DNA of 64,000 nucleotides, taken from NCBI RefSeq assembly GCF_018130165.1, contig NZ_JAFCLZ010000003.1, positions 62,001 through 126,000 on the forward strand, in the 5' to 3' direction. A program made the translations under genes and the position numbers. Under the pieces are notes generated by a model. It worked only from the letters and a program-made list of their open reading frames with translations. It searched no databases and was not told the DNA's origin. Positions within the stretch are counted from its first letter, which is position 1. Every line of letters begins with the position of its first letter. Origin of the DNA: Bradyrhizobium sp. JYMT SZCCT0180. Its GTDB lineage: Bacteria > Pseudomonadota > Alphaproteobacteria > Rhizobiales > Xanthobacteraceae. Positions 41,448 through 50,643 of this stretch are shown piece by piece.

Positions 41448-43700
41448 CTAGTCCAGCGCCTGGCGGATCATTTTTGCCAGCTGCGACTTGCGATAGGGCT
41501 TGCTCAGCAGCAAGACGCCGGGGTCGAGCCGCCCCTGGTGCACGATCGCGTTGTCGGTATATCCAGAGGTATACAACACTCTTATACCGGGCCGGTGTTT
41601 GACGACTTCGTCGGCGAGCTGCCTGCCGGACATGCCGTTGGGCAGGATCACGTCGGTGAAGAGCAGGTCGAAGGGCAGGCCGTTTTTCACGGCCTGCAGA
41701 GCCGAAGGGCCGTCTGATGTATCGAGGGTCTGGTAGCCGAGGGTCTGCAACTGCGTGGTGACGAAGTTGCGCACCAGATCATCGTCCTCCACCACCAGGA
41801 TGGTTTCGGCGCCGCCGACCAGCGGGGCGGCCGCAGCCACGGCCGCCGGCGCCTGGCCGCGGGCGGGCGGCAGATACAGCTTGATCGTGGTGCCGTGACC
41901 TTCCTCGCTGTAGATCCGGATGTGGCCGCCGGACTGCTTGACGAAGCCGTAGACCATGCTCATGCCGAGGCCGGTACCCTTGCCGACTTCCTTGGTGGTG
42001 AAGAACGGCTCGAACACCTTGTCCTGGGTCTCCTTGGACATGCCGGTGCCGGTGTCGCTGACCGCCAGCATCACGTACGGGCCGGGCAGCACGTCGGGAT
42101 TGGCCTGCGCATAGGCCTCGTCGAGCGTAACGTTGCGGGTCTCCAGCAACAGCTTGCCGCCTTCGGGCATCGCATCGCGGGCATTGATCGCCATGTTGAG
42201 CAGCGAGTTCGCCAGCTGCGAGGGGTCGATATGCGCGGCCGCAACCTCCGGCTCGAGGATCGAGTCGATCTCGATGTGTTCGCCGAGGGTAGGGCGCAGC
42301 AGCTTGGCGATGTCGAGGACGGTGCCGTTGACGTCGATATTGCGCGGCTGAAGCGGTTGCCGGCGCGCGAACGCCAGGAGATGCTGGATCAGCTCGATGC
42401 AGCGTTCCGCTGCGACGTCGATTAGCTCGGCGGTTTTCCGCAGCGCCGGCTGGTCCTCGAGTGCGGCGACCAGCCTTTCGGTGGTGCCGGTGATGACGGT
42501 CAGCATGTTGTTGAAATCGTGGGCGACGCCGCCGGTCAGCTTGCCGATGGCGTCGAGTTTTTGCGACTGCTGCAGCTTGCGCTCGATTTCGCGCGTCGCG
42601 GTGATGTCATGATAGAGCAGCGCCGCGCCGCTGATGGCGCGCGACGCGTCGCGCAGCGGCCGGCCGCTGATGACGAGGTGAACCGGCGCGGTGCCGCTCT
42701 TGGGCCGCACCACGATTTCGGTGGCGTCGAACTCCTCGCCGCGCAACGCACGCGCCGCCGGCATCTCCCTTGTGGGCAGCGGCGTGACGCCATCGGCACG
42801 AAACACGGTGCTCAGCTGCCGCAGCAGTTCAACGGTCATGCCCGGACGGTAGCGCAGCATCTTTTCCGCGGCCGGGTTGGAGAGCAGCACGCGGCCCTTG
42901 GTGTCGATGACAAGCACCGCCTCGGCCATGCTGTGAAAGGTGCTCTGCATCACCTCGGTCGAGTGCCGGAGTTCCTCGTGCGCGGTGACCAGGTGCCCGG
43001 TACGTTCGGCGACCGCAGCCTCCAGCGCCTCGTTGGTGGCTCTGGTTGCAGTCAAGGAGTCTTGCAACTCACGGCGTGACCTGCCGGTCGAGCGCGTAAG
43101 GACGGTCGCCAGGATCAGGATCAGCAGCACGCAAGCCAGGTCAACCGCCAGCAGGAAGCCGCCGTTGGCTTCGGACTGGGTACGCCGGAGCGTGAGACGC
43201 CTTCGCTCTTCGGCGACGGTCTTTGCCAGATTCTCGCCGATCGTCTCCGTCGCCTTGCGGTCCTCGTCATTGGCCAGCAATGCGGCGATTTTCGCCTGGT
43301 CGCCCGCATTCTTGAGCCTGATCAACTCGCCGCCCGTCACAATCTGGCGGGCCACCTGGGCCTTGGCTTCCTCGATCAGCTGGGTTTGGCCGGGATTGCC
43401 CTCGACGGTCTTGATCAGGTCATCGAAGGCCGGCAGGATTGCGTCACTGGACTCGTTATATTCCTTCACGAAGTCCGGGTTGCCGGTGAGCGCAAAGCCG
43501 CGCGCAGCACTTTCGGCGCGGCGCAGCAGCGGCCGGATATCCGAGATTCGCTTCAGCACTTCGAGGGCATGGTCGACGGCAGCCGTATCGGCCCGCGACT
43601 TCAGGTCGAGACCAATGGAGGCAGCACCGATAAGGATGAGGATCGCGAGGCCGATTCCAAGGATGATACGCTGCGAGAGCATTGACGCTTTTATTTTCAT
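41448..43700 (-). CDS. Hybrid sensor histidine kinase (CHASE3-PAS-HisKA-HATPase-REC)
   Basis: 750 aa. TM helix 1 (RIILGIGLAILILIGAAS), a CHASE3-type periplasmic region (RISDIRPLLRRAESAARGFA), TM helix 2 (LAVDLACVLLILILATV), then a PAS domain (FHSMAEAVLVIDTKGRVLLS). The His box is GGVAHDFNNML, the N box NMAINARDAM and the G box GKGTGLGMSMVYGF. A C-terminal receiver has its Asp in DLLFTDVILPNGMSG. The ATG at 43700 overlaps the response-regulator stop by 4 nt, which sets the start. Signal unknown. Confidence 0.9.
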   Translation of the reverse strand: MKIKASMLSQRIILGIGLAILILIGAASIGLDLKSRADTAAVDHALEVLKRISDIRPLLRRAESAARGFALTGNPDFVKEYNESSDAILPAFDDLIKTVEGNPGQTQLIEEAKAQVARQIVTGGELIRLKNAGDQAKIAALLANDEDRKATETIGENLAKTVAEERRRLTLRRTQSEANGGFLLAVDLACVLLILILATVLTRSTGRSRRELQDSLTATRATNEALEAAVAERTGHLVTAHEELRHSTEVMQSTFHSMAEAVLVIDTKGRVLLSNPAAEKMLRYRPGMTVELLRQLSTVFRADGVTPLPTREMPAARALRGEEFDATEIVVRPKSGTAPVHLVISGRPLRDASRAISGAALLYHDITATREIERKLQQSQKLDAIGKLTGGVAHDFNNMLTVITGTTERLVAALEDQPALRKTAELIDVAAERCIELIQHLLAFARRQPLQPRNIDVNGTVLDIAKLLRPTLGEHIEIDSILEPEVAAAHIDPSQLANSLLNMAINARDAMPEGGKLLLETRNVTLDEAYAQANPDVLPGPYVMLAVSDTGTGMSKETQDKVFEPFFTTKEVGKGTGLGMSMVYGFVKQSGGHIRIYSEEGHGTTIKLYLPPARGQAPAAVAAAAPLVGGAETILVVEDDDLVRNFVTTQLQTLGYQTLDTSDGPSALQAVKNGLPFDLLFTDVILPNGMSGRQLADEVVKHRPGIRVLYTSGYTDNAIVHQGRLDPGVLLLSKPYRKSQLAKMIRQALD

Positions 43701-44104
43701 CTTTTCGAGAGGCGCGCAGACTGTACCGATTTGGTGAGGCATTCGTTGACGCTGGTCAACAGCGCGTTGGGCGTGAACGGCTTGCGCAGGCAGCATGCCG
43801 CGCCGAGTTCGATGATCAGCCGCAGCAAATCGGGCTGGCGGTCGGAATTGGCGAAGGCGTAGCCCGACATCGCAACGATCGGAACTTCGGGCCGGCGCTC
43901 GTGGAACGTCCGAATTGCTTCAAACCCGCGCATGTGCGGCATGAAGACGTCGATCAGCATGACGTCGAAATCGGACGCTTCGAGCGCCTGCATCCCGGTC
44001 TCACCACCATCGGCAATGGTGACCTCGAAACCCTGGCGCTGCAGACAAACTTCGATGGCAACGCAAACCACCGGGTCGTCATCGACCACGAGAACGCGCG
44101 GCAC
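43697..44104 (-). CDS. CheY-like response regulator
   Basis: A 135 aa single receiver domain: acidic pocket VLVVDDDPVV, phospho-acceptor Asp in FDVMLIDVFMPHMRG, Ser in VPIVAMSGYAF, and Lys in CLRKPFTPN. No output domain, so it probably relays phosphate or binds a partner. GTG start with AAGGAA seven nt upstream. Translationally coupled (ATGA) to the hybrid kinase, which is its likely cognate partner. Confidence 0.9.
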   Translation of the reverse strand: MPRVLVVDDDPVVCVAIEVCLQRQGFEVTIADGGETGMQALEASDFDVMLIDVFMPHMRGFEAIRTFHERRPEVPIVAMSGYAFANSDRQPDLLRLIIELGAACCLRKPFTPNALLTSVNECLTKSVQSARLSKR

Positions 44105-44283
44105 GAGGATTCCTTTTGCTTGGGCTGCAGTCGGCGACTCGCAAAACCCCTGATGAGGATTAAGGCGGAACGTCGACTAGCCGTCTGTATGATAGAGTGC
44201 ATATAAGATTTGCCTAGAGGCGAATTCGGTAGTCTGTGTCAGAACAAGAACAAATGCGTCCCCGGTTCCGGATCTAACCCGCC

Positions 44284-45180
44284 GTGTCCATACATCGCCC
44301 AGCGGGTCGTCCCCGAATGTCGCCGCTCGGCCTCATCGTCCTGTCGATCGCCTCGGTGGGCTGGGGCCTCAACTTCCCGATCATGAAGCATCTGCTGACG
44401 GAGTGGCCGCCGCTGTCGTCGCGCGGCCTGTGCGGCATCGTCGGCGCTGCAGCGCTGGCGTTGATCGCGCTGGCGCGGCGGGAGACGCTGCGCGTTCCCA
44501 AGGGAATGTGGCTGCGGCTGTTGCTGGTTTCCACGTTGTCGCTCGGCGGCTGGGTTGCGTTCATGGGGCTCGCATTGCTGTGGCTGAGTGCCAGCGAGGC
44601 CGCGGTGCTCGGCATCTCGATCCCGGTCTGGGTGGCGTTTCTGGCGTGGCCGATCCTCGGCGAACGGCTGTCGCTGCTGCGTGCCCTTTCCCTGACGGTC
44701 GCGCTGGCCGGCATTGCGGTGCTGATCGGCGGCAATGGTTTCGACGCCAGCGTGGAGAAGCTGCCGGGAATCCTGTGCGCCCTGGCGGGCGCCGTCTGCG
44801 TCGGGCTCGGCACCGTGCTGACCAAACATTTTCCGCTTGCGATGCAGCCCTTGTCACTGGCCGCCTGGCAGATCGGCCTCGGCTGCCTGCCGATCGCGGT
44901 CATCGGGCTTGCCGTCGAGCAGCCGCAGCTAGCGGCGCTCTCGGGGATCGGCTGGGCGTCGATGGTCTACATCACGCTGATCCAGTTTTGCCTGTGCTAC
45001 GTCTGCTGGTTCGCAGCGCTGGAGCGGCTGCCGGCGGCGACCGCGTCGATCGGCACCCTGCTGGTGCCGGTGGTCGGCGTGGTGGCGGCCGCCGCCATGC
45101 TGAATGAGCCGCTGGGCTTGCGCGAGGTCGGCGCCCTGGTGATCACGCTCGGCGGCGTCGCGGTGGCGCTACGCGCATGA
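44284..45180 (+). CDS. DMT superfamily (EamA) transporter B
   Basis: A 298 aa ten-helix transporter paralogous to the 32752 gene, with matching IASVGWGLNFPIMKHLL, AAWQIGLGCLPIAVIGLAVE and VIQFC/LIQFC regions. GTG at 44284 or ATG at 44317 could start it; neither has a strong ribosome site. Followed by a hairpin at 45182. Substrate unknown. Confidence 0.87.
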   Translation: MSIHRPAGRPRMSPLGLIVLSIASVGWGLNFPIMKHLLTEWPPLSSRGLCGIVGAAALALIALARRETLRVPKGMWLRLLLVSTLSLGGWVAFMGLALLWLSASEAAVLGISIPVWVAFLAWPILGERLSLLRALSLTVALAGIAVLIGGNGFDASVEKLPGILCALAGAVCVGLGTVLTKHFPLAMQPLSLAAWQIGLGCLPIAVIGLAVEQPQLAALSGIGWASMVYITLIQFCLCYVCWFAALERLPAATASIGTLLVPVVGVVAAAAMLNEPLGLREVGALVITLGGVAVALRA

Positions 45181-45181
45181 A

Positions 45182-45211
45182 AAGAGCGGCGCACCGGAAT
45201 GCGCCGCTCTT
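45182..45211. terminator. Terminator between convergent genes
   Basis: AAGAGCGGCGCA (45182-45193) and TGCGCCGCTCTT (45200-45211) pair around CCGGAA. Serves both the DMT gene and the opposing BA14K gene; flanking T tracts are short. Confidence 0.7.
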
Positions 45212-45235
45212 CCGATTCAGATTGACCGGCTCGCG

Positions 45236-45892
45236 TTACGGACAGGAATGCCGCTGCCCGTCATAGCCGAGATAGGTTTGCGAGCGGACATCGTAGGAGC
45301 GATACTTCGCCCTGCAGGAAGCAACCGTGTCGCCGCCGGGGACCACCGCCACCACGCCGTCATCGGCATATTCGTCGCCGTAGTAGTAGGGATCGTTGTA
45401 GTAGCCGTAGCTGCTGCCGTAATAGCCAAGCCCGCTGCCGATAATGGCGCCGGTTGCGAAACCGGGGTAGAAACCGCCGTGGCGATGGCGATGATGATGG
45501 CGATAGCCGCCGCCTTGATAGACGCCGCCACCGCCGCTAAACCTCGGGCCGGGGGTCACACCGCCGCCGATGACGCCGCCGCCACGAATGCCGCCTGCCA
45601 TCGGTGGGGGTGCACCGCCGCCGCCTCGGAAGGCGCCGCCACCACCACCAATCACAGCTCCGCCGCCGCCACCGCGGAAACCACCGCCGCCGCCACCGAT
45701 GGCCGCGCCGCCGCCACCGCCGCCACCACCGATAGCTGCTCCACCGCCACCGCCACGGCCGCCGCCACCACCACCTCCTCCGCCACCTCCAGCGCTAGGC
45801 GGGGCTTGCGCGAAGCTGGGGTTGGGCAGCACGGTCGGTGCAACGAGCGCCGCGATCGCTGCGGCAGAACATAAAACTTTCAAACTGATCAT
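45236..45892 (-). CDS. Gly-rich secreted protein with BA14K-type C-terminus
   Basis: 218 aa. A signal peptide ending SFAQAPP is followed by ~85 residues of almost pure Gly with Ala-Ile and Phe-Arg interruptions, then a His/Tyr-rich segment. The C-terminal CRAKYRSYDVRSQTYLGYDG ending in HSCP matches the BA14K family repeat (surface-exposed, lectin-like in Brucella). GGAG six nt before the ATG at 45892 supports this start over 45904. The Gly tract may vary in length between strains (inference). Confidence 0.78.
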   Translation of the reverse strand: MISLKVLCSAAAIAALVAPTVLPNPSFAQAPPSAGGGGGGGGGGGRGGGGGAAIGGGGGGGGAAIGGGGGGFRGGGGGAVIGGGGGAFRGGGGAPPPMAGGIRGGGVIGGGVTPGPRFSGGGGVYQGGGYRHHHRHRHGGFYPGFATGAIIGSGLGYYGSSYGYYNDPYYYGDEYADDGVVAVVPGGDTVASCRAKYRSYDVRSQTYLGYDGQRHSCP

Positions 45893-46160
45893 TGTCGGCT
45901 CCATCTCCGGGATACGGGCCTAACCATTTCAGGAGAAAGGCGTTCCCGAGCCCGCGCACCGATCGTGCGCAGCGCCTAGCCTGCCAGATCGGAACTGCAT
46001 CAGGGATGAACAGGTCGTTATGATTCCGCGACAATTCGACGCCAAAAACAGGCGCAAATGCGGTCCGGCCAGATATCGCCGCAATCGGACATCGCATCTG
46101 GACAATCCGGCCCACCGATGGCATCACGGCTTCGCATCTTCTCGAACCGGCAAAGCCCTC

Positions 46161-46571
46161 ATGAAGCAATTTTTGCTCAAATTCTTCACCTGGTGGAACG
46201 GCCAGACCTTCGGCACCCAGTTGTGGACGTGGCGCTTCGGCGAACTGGTCGGCCAGGACGAGCAGGGCAATACCTACTATCGCACCAAAGGCGGCAAGAT
46301 CGATCCGACGCTCGGCTTCCAGCGACGCTGGGTGGTCTATAATGGCTACGCTGAAGCGACCAAGGTGCCGCCGTCATGGCACGGCTGGCTGCATCACACC
46401 GTCGACGTCGCCCCGACCGAAGAGACGTACACCCCACGCGAGTGGGAAAAGCCGCACCAGCCGAACCTGACCGGCACATCGGCGGCCTACCGTCCATCCG
46501 GCTCGACGCTGGCGAGCGGCCGCCGTCCGAAGGCGACCGGCGACTACCAGCCCTGGACGCCGGGAAGCTGA
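46161..46571 (+). CDS. NDUFA12-type NADH:ubiquinone oxidoreductase accessory subunit
   Basis: 136 aa, homologous to the mitochondrial B17.2 accessory subunit of complex I, found in alphaproteobacteria. Family motifs are FGTQLWTWRFGELVGQDEQG, NTYYRT, RRWVVYNG and VPPSWHGWLHHTVD. The C-terminal basic/Pro tail (SGSTLASGRRPKATGDYQ) is usual. The ATG at 46161 begins the conserved region; upstream in-frame sequence is not conserved. Monocistronic. Confidence 0.9.
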   Translation: MKQFLLKFFTWWNGQTFGTQLWTWRFGELVGQDEQGNTYYRTKGGKIDPTLGFQRRWVVYNGYAEATKVPPSWHGWLHHTVDVAPTEETYTPREWEKPHQPNLTGTSAAYRPSGSTLASGRRPKATGDYQPWTPGS

Positions 46572-46883
46572 TAGACAGCTGATCCACTCTTGTTTTGAGC
46601 GCGGGCGACGGTGCGGCGTCGCACGCGTCGTGAACACGGATGTGTTCGCCTGTGAATAACGGGAACAGCGGGGACATCGGCCGCTGCGTTCTTGCGCACT
46701 TGCCCCGTTCGCCGTTCAATGAACCCATCTTACGGAGATGGGAAACCATCGCGTACGGTTCGGGCTCCAGTTCGCGACTGTCCCGATGAGCAGCGGCACC
46801 CGATCAGGATACGGCTGGGAGATAGGCCCCCGGTGCAGACGTTCTGAGATCGCCCGTCAATGTGGCGCCGCCGTAGGAAAGGA

Positions 46884-46919
46884 AAGGCCGTCTGGGCAAC
46901 CAGGCGGCCTTTTTCTTTG
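46884..46919 (+). terminator. Strong Rho-independent terminator without an adjacent gene
   Basis: AAGGCCG (46884-46890) with CGGCCTT (46905-46911), inner CTGG/CCAG, GCAA tetraloop, then TTTTTCTTT. It is 310 nt past the NDUFA12 stop, so it ends either a long 3' UTR or an independent small RNA. Confidence 0.75.
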
Positions 46920-46940
46920 GCGTTTTTCCGGGCTGCATGG

Positions 46941-47049
46941 TTCGAGACGCGCGGCGTTGCCGCGCTCCTCACCATGAGGGATAGAGACAACTCCTCATCC
47001 CCGGATGAGCGCTTCGCGCTCACCGAGGGAGCGCGAAGCGCGTCTCGAA
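46941..47049. repeat. Inverted repeat with TTCGAGACGCG ends
   Basis: TTCGAGACGCG (46941-46951) is complementary to CGCGTCTCGAA (47039-47049). The interior has CTCACCATGAGG and GAGCGCTTCGCGCTC hairpins. A typical dispersed element of the genus. Confidence 0.75.
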
Positions 47050-47077
47050 GGATGTGGCCCCCGGTGCATGAAATGCA

Positions 47078-47764
47078 TCAACCGAGCCGGGCCGCGGCGC
47101 GGCCGATCATTTCGGTGCGGCGGGCCTGTGCGGGCGCGATCTTGTCTTTCATCAGCGCGAGGATTTCCGGCGGCGCGGTGTCGGGCGAGCCTGAATTGAA
47201 CGGCGGCGCCGGGTTGTATTCGAGCCGGAGCTGGATCGCTTCGGCGGTCCGCCGGTCGACCAGCAGCGACACCAGCGTCAGCGCGAAATCGATGCCTGCG
47301 GTGACGCCGCCGCCGGTGACGCGGTTGCGGTCGACGCAGACGCGGGTCCTGGTCGGCGTCGCGCCGAATGCGGAGAGAAAATCCATCGCGGTCCAGTGCG
47401 TCGCCGCGCGATAGCCTTTCAGCAGGCCGGCTGCACCCAGCACCAGCGATCCCGTGCAGACCGACGTGATGTATTTGGCCCCCTCGGCCTGCTTGCGCAG
47501 GAATGCCAGCATCTCCTCGTCATTGATCATGTCATCGGTGCCGAAACCGCCGGGCACGCAGATGACGTCGAGTTGCGGGCAATCCGCAAAGGTCACCGTC
47601 GGCGTGATCGTCAGGACCGAGTCGCTGGGCACAGGTTCGATGCGCTTCCAGATCAGGTGTACCTGCGCGCCCGGCACGCTGGAGAACACCTGCAAGGGTC
47701 CCGTGAAATCGAGCTGGGTCACCTTTGGAAACAACACGAGACCGATCTGAAGCGGCGCCGACAT
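47078..47764 (-). CDS. DJ-1/PfpI family protein, isonitrile hydratase-like
   Basis: A 228 aa class I glutamine amidotransferase-fold enzyme. The nucleophile elbow is TSVCTGSLVLGAAGLL, preceded by VPGGFGTDDMI and followed by ATHWTAMDFLSAFGA. Length and motifs are like isonitrile hydratase (InhA) and related hydrolases. ATG at 47764. Divergently transcribed from the GlxA-type regulator, 95 nt apart, which probably controls it. Substrate not provable from sequence. Confidence 0.8.
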   Translation of the reverse strand: MSAPLQIGLVLFPKVTQLDFTGPLQVFSSVPGAQVHLIWKRIEPVPSDSVLTITPTVTFADCPQLDVICVPGGFGTDDMINDEEMLAFLRKQAEGAKYITSVCTGSLVLGAAGLLKGYRAATHWTAMDFLSAFGATPTRTRVCVDRNRVTGGGVTAGIDFALTLVSLLVDRRTAEAIQLRLEYNPAPPFNSGSPDTAPPEILALMKDKIAPAQARRTEMIGRAAARLG

Positions 47765-47859
47765 GAGGACCTCCCTGATTTCACTTGACCGGTGCATCCT
47801 GACATGATGGCCTCTTGTCAGAAATGCCATATTTCCCTCATTTAAGGACATCGCCTCAA

Positions 47860-48798
47860 ATGATCGGTGTGCTGATCTTTCCGGACTTTCAGTTGCTCGA
47901 TGCCGCGGGGCCGATTTCGGTGTTCGAAATCGCCGCGCGCTTCTCGGGTGCGGCGCCTGCGATCCGGACTTTGGCGGCGACGCCGGGTCCGGTGCGCAGC
48001 ACCTCCGGCATCGAGATGCTGGCGCGCGGCTTCAAACCTTCCAGCGCGATCACGACGTTGATCGTGGCGGGCGGCGAGGGCGTGCGAACGGCGGCGATCT
48101 GCCCGAAGACGCTGGCTTTCGTGCGGGCTTTGGCCAGGCGCGGGGTCCGCGTCGCCAGCGTTTGTTCCGGCGCTTACGTTCTGGCCGAGGCCGGCCTGCT
48201 CGACGGACGCCGCGCCACCACGCATTGGCAGCGCACGCGGCACTTCGTGTCGGCCTATCCGAAAGTGAAGCTGGAAGCCGATCGGATCTACACGCGCGAC
48301 GGCAATGTCTGGACCTCGGCGGGGATATCAGCGGGCATCGATCTCGCGCTCGCGATGGTCGTCGAGGATTACGGCGACGAGATCGCGCAGCGCACCGCCA
48401 AGCAGCTCGTGCTGTACCACCGCCGCAGCGGCGGCCAGTCGCAATTCTCCTCGCTGCTGGAATTGAAGTCGCCGACCGGACGGTTTGGACCGCTTTTGGC
48501 ATGGGCGCGCGAACATCTCGATGCGCCGCTCACGGTGGAGGATTTGGCCGAGCAGGCCGGCATGAGTTCGCGGCATTTCACCCGCGCTTTCATTGCCGAG
48601 ACCGGCACCACGCCCTCAAAGGCGGTGGAGCGGCTGCGGATCGAGGTGGCGCGGCAGCGCGTGCAGTCGTCCAGCGAGGCGATCGAACGCGTCGCCGAGA
48701 CCACCGGCTTTCGCGATCCGGAGCGGATGCGCCGCGCCTTCATCCGCGCCTTCGGCCAGCCGCCGCAATCGCTGCGGCGGGCGGCACGCGCGGGGTGA
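47860..48798 (+). CDS. GlxA family AraC-type regulator with DJ-1 domain
   Basis: 312 aa. The N-terminal ~170 residues are a DJ-1/PfpI domain (MIGVLIFPDFQLLDAAGPIS, SVCSGAYVLAEAGLL, ATTHWQRTRHF). The C-terminal ~100 form two AraC HTH motifs (DLAEQAGMSSRHFTRAFIAE and IERVAETTGFRDPERMRRAF). The ATG at 47860 starts the conserved domain. Divergent from the DJ-1 hydrolase gene with the same fold, suggesting it senses that enzyme's substrate or product (inference). Confidence 0.87.
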   Translation: MIGVLIFPDFQLLDAAGPISVFEIAARFSGAAPAIRTLAATPGPVRSTSGIEMLARGFKPSSAITTLIVAGGEGVRTAAICPKTLAFVRALARRGVRVASVCSGAYVLAEAGLLDGRRATTHWQRTRHFVSAYPKVKLEADRIYTRDGNVWTSAGISAGIDLALAMVVEDYGDEIAQRTAKQLVLYHRRSGGQSQFSSLLELKSPTGRFGPLLAWAREHLDAPLTVEDLAEQAGMSSRHFTRAFIAETGTTPSKAVERLRIEVARQRVQSSSEAIERVAETTGFRDPERMRRAFIRAFGQPPQSLRRAARAG

Positions 48799-48825
48799 GG
48801 GGCCGATGCGGCAAATTCAGCTGAC

Positions 48826-49347
48826 ATGATCAGGAAAGCGCAAGAATGTGACGCATCGCCTCTCGCTGCGATCAGCATTGAGGTCTGGCTAGACACCTAT
48901 CTTCGCGAGGGCGTCAGTCCGCACTTTGCGGAGTATGTCCTCTTGGAATTCACAGCGCAGAATTTTCGCGATGCGATCGGAGATTCGGCGAAGGCGATCT
49001 GGGTCTCGGAGAACGCCGCCGGAATTGACGGGTTCGTGACCGTGTGTTCATCGGCGACGCCGCCATTGGCCGATTGCTCGCCGCTGGAAATCGCAACCCT
49101 GTATGTTCGGCCGAGACAGCAGTCAGGCGGAAGAGGCGCCGCACTGTTGCAGTGTGCTCTCGAGCATTGCCGGGACCTCGGCGGCGAGAGCGTCTGGTTG
49201 ACGGTCAATGCCAGGAACAGCCGAGCGATCGGCTTCTATCTCAAGCATGGCTTCAACAAGATCGGCACCACGCAGTTTCGGATCGGCGATCAGGCTTACG
49301 AAAACAACGTGATGAATATCGATGTTCGGCGTCCGGTCGCAACGTAG
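48826..49347 (+). CDS. GNAT family N-acetyltransferase
   Basis: 173 aa. Acetyl-CoA binding motif A is IATLYVRPRQQSGGRGAALL, followed by VWLTVNARNSRAIGFYLKHG (motif B). The N-terminal IRKAQECDASPLAAISIEVW is typical. It follows the GlxA gene by 27 nt and may share its transcript. Acceptor substrate unknown. Confidence 0.87.
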   Translation: MIRKAQECDASPLAAISIEVWLDTYLREGVSPHFAEYVLLEFTAQNFRDAIGDSAKAIWVSENAAGIDGFVTVCSSATPPLADCSPLEIATLYVRPRQQSGGRGAALLQCALEHCRDLGGESVWLTVNARNSRAIGFYLKHGFNKIGTTQFRIGDQAYENNVMNIDVRRPVAT

Positions 49348-49400
49348 ACCACCGCCGGCACATGTGCCTTCGCAGCGGCGTGGGCGAGGCGAGCAATGCG

Positions 49401-50609
49401 CTAAAGCGGCGCGTCGGGACGCCAGCCGAGAATCGCGAGCATGACAAAGAATCCGACGACGTAGGCGACCGCGATCGGCCAGCCCTGGGTGATCCATCGG
49501 CCGACAGACTTTGCCTCCGGATACATGTTCGCCAGGGCGACGCCTGCCGACGAGCCGAACCAGATCATCGATCCGCCGAAGCCGACGGCATAGGCGAGAT
49601 AGCCCCAATCATAACCGCCTTGTTTCAGCGCGAGTGCGGTCAGCGGAATATTGTCGAACACCGCGGAGACAAAGCCGAGCCCGAGCGCCGTCGGCCACGA
49701 GGCGGCGGGCAGTTTCTCGACCGGCATCATGGATGCGGCCGTCACCAGCGCCAGCAGGAAGATGGTGCCCTTGAAGGTTTCGGGCATCACCGACCAGTCC
49801 GGCTTGCGCAACGCCGCCGTCAGCAGGATCACCACCCAGACCGCGATGCCGAGCACGGGAAGGATGTCGAGCAGGGCCGGGAATTTCAGATTGGCGGTGA
49901 TGTTGGCGGCCAGTGCGGCCACGAGAATGGCGGCGACGATGAACACCCTGATGGCATCGACCTTCAGGCCGCTCGGCGGCTTCTTGACGATCGGCGAATA
50001 GCGCTGCTGCTGCAGCGAGGCGGGCACGGCGAAGATCAGCATCGCGGCGATGGCGGCAATATAGGCCTCGATGACGGCGAGGGGACTGACCCCGGCGATC
50101 CACATCATCGTCGTAGTGGTGTCGCCGACGACGCTGCCGGCCCCTCCCGCATTCGAGGCCGCGACGATGGCCGCGAGATAGCCGATATGGACCTTGCCCT
50201 GGAAAACACTGCGCGCCACGGTGCCGCCGATCAGGGCCGCGGCGATATTGTCGAGGAAGCCCGACAGTACGAACACCAGCACCAGAAGGATGACGCCGCC
50301 CTTCCAGTCGTCCGGCAGCAGCGCCGGCATTTCGTGGGGAATCCGGCTTTCCTCGAAATGCCGCGACAGCAGCGCAAATCCCATCAGCAGCAGGAACAGA
50401 TTGGCCAGCGTCACCCATTCATGCGCCATGTGGTGGCCGAGGCCACCAAGGCCGGCGCCGTATTTGAAGCCGGTGAAGATCAGCTTGTATAGGATGATGG
50501 CCGCAAGCCCCGTCAACGCGACGGGCAGGGTATGGTGATGAAACAGCGCGACGCCGAGCAGCGTGAGCGCGAACAGGATGAAGTCGACGGGTATCCCGAA
50601 CAGGAGCAT
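49401..50609 (-). CDS. Sodium/proton antiporter, NhaD/citrate-transporter-like
   Basis: A 402 aa polytopic membrane protein of the ion transporter superfamily, ~11 helices. VLSGFLDNIAAALIGGTVAR and FVSAVFDNIPLTALALKQ are the paired half-repeat motifs with buried Asp-Asn, and ASNAGGAGSVVGDTTTTMMW is the NhaD-type signature. The ATG at 50609 is preferred over an in-frame TTG at 50621 that sits directly on AAGGAA. Cation specificity is inferred from the family only. Confidence 0.82.
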   Translation of the reverse strand: MLLFGIPVDFILFALTLLGVALFHHHTLPVALTGLAAIILYKLIFTGFKYGAGLGGLGHHMAHEWVTLANLFLLLMGFALLSRHFEESRIPHEMPALLPDDWKGGVILLVLVFVLSGFLDNIAAALIGGTVARSVFQGKVHIGYLAAIVAASNAGGAGSVVGDTTTTMMWIAGVSPLAVIEAYIAAIAAMLIFAVPASLQQQRYSPIVKKPPSGLKVDAIRVFIVAAILVAALAANITANLKFPALLDILPVLGIAVWVVILLTAALRKPDWSVMPETFKGTIFLLALVTAASMMPVEKLPAASWPTALGLGFVSAVFDNIPLTALALKQGGYDWGYLAYAVGFGGSMIWFGSSAGVALANMYPEAKSVGRWITQGWPIAVAYVVGFFVMLAILGWRPDAPL

Positions 50610-50643
50610 GGTTGCCGTCAATTCCTTCGCGCGTGTGAATTTG

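Larger units (their letters stand above)
46572..47077. other. Gene-free region with candidate ncRNA and repeat
   Basis: Contains a stem CCCATCT-TACGG-AGATGGG near 46724, then ~150 nt of structured GC-rich sequence ending in the strong terminator at 46884. An interspersed inverted repeat lies at 46941-47049. No protein-coding frame is credible. Confidence 0.45.
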
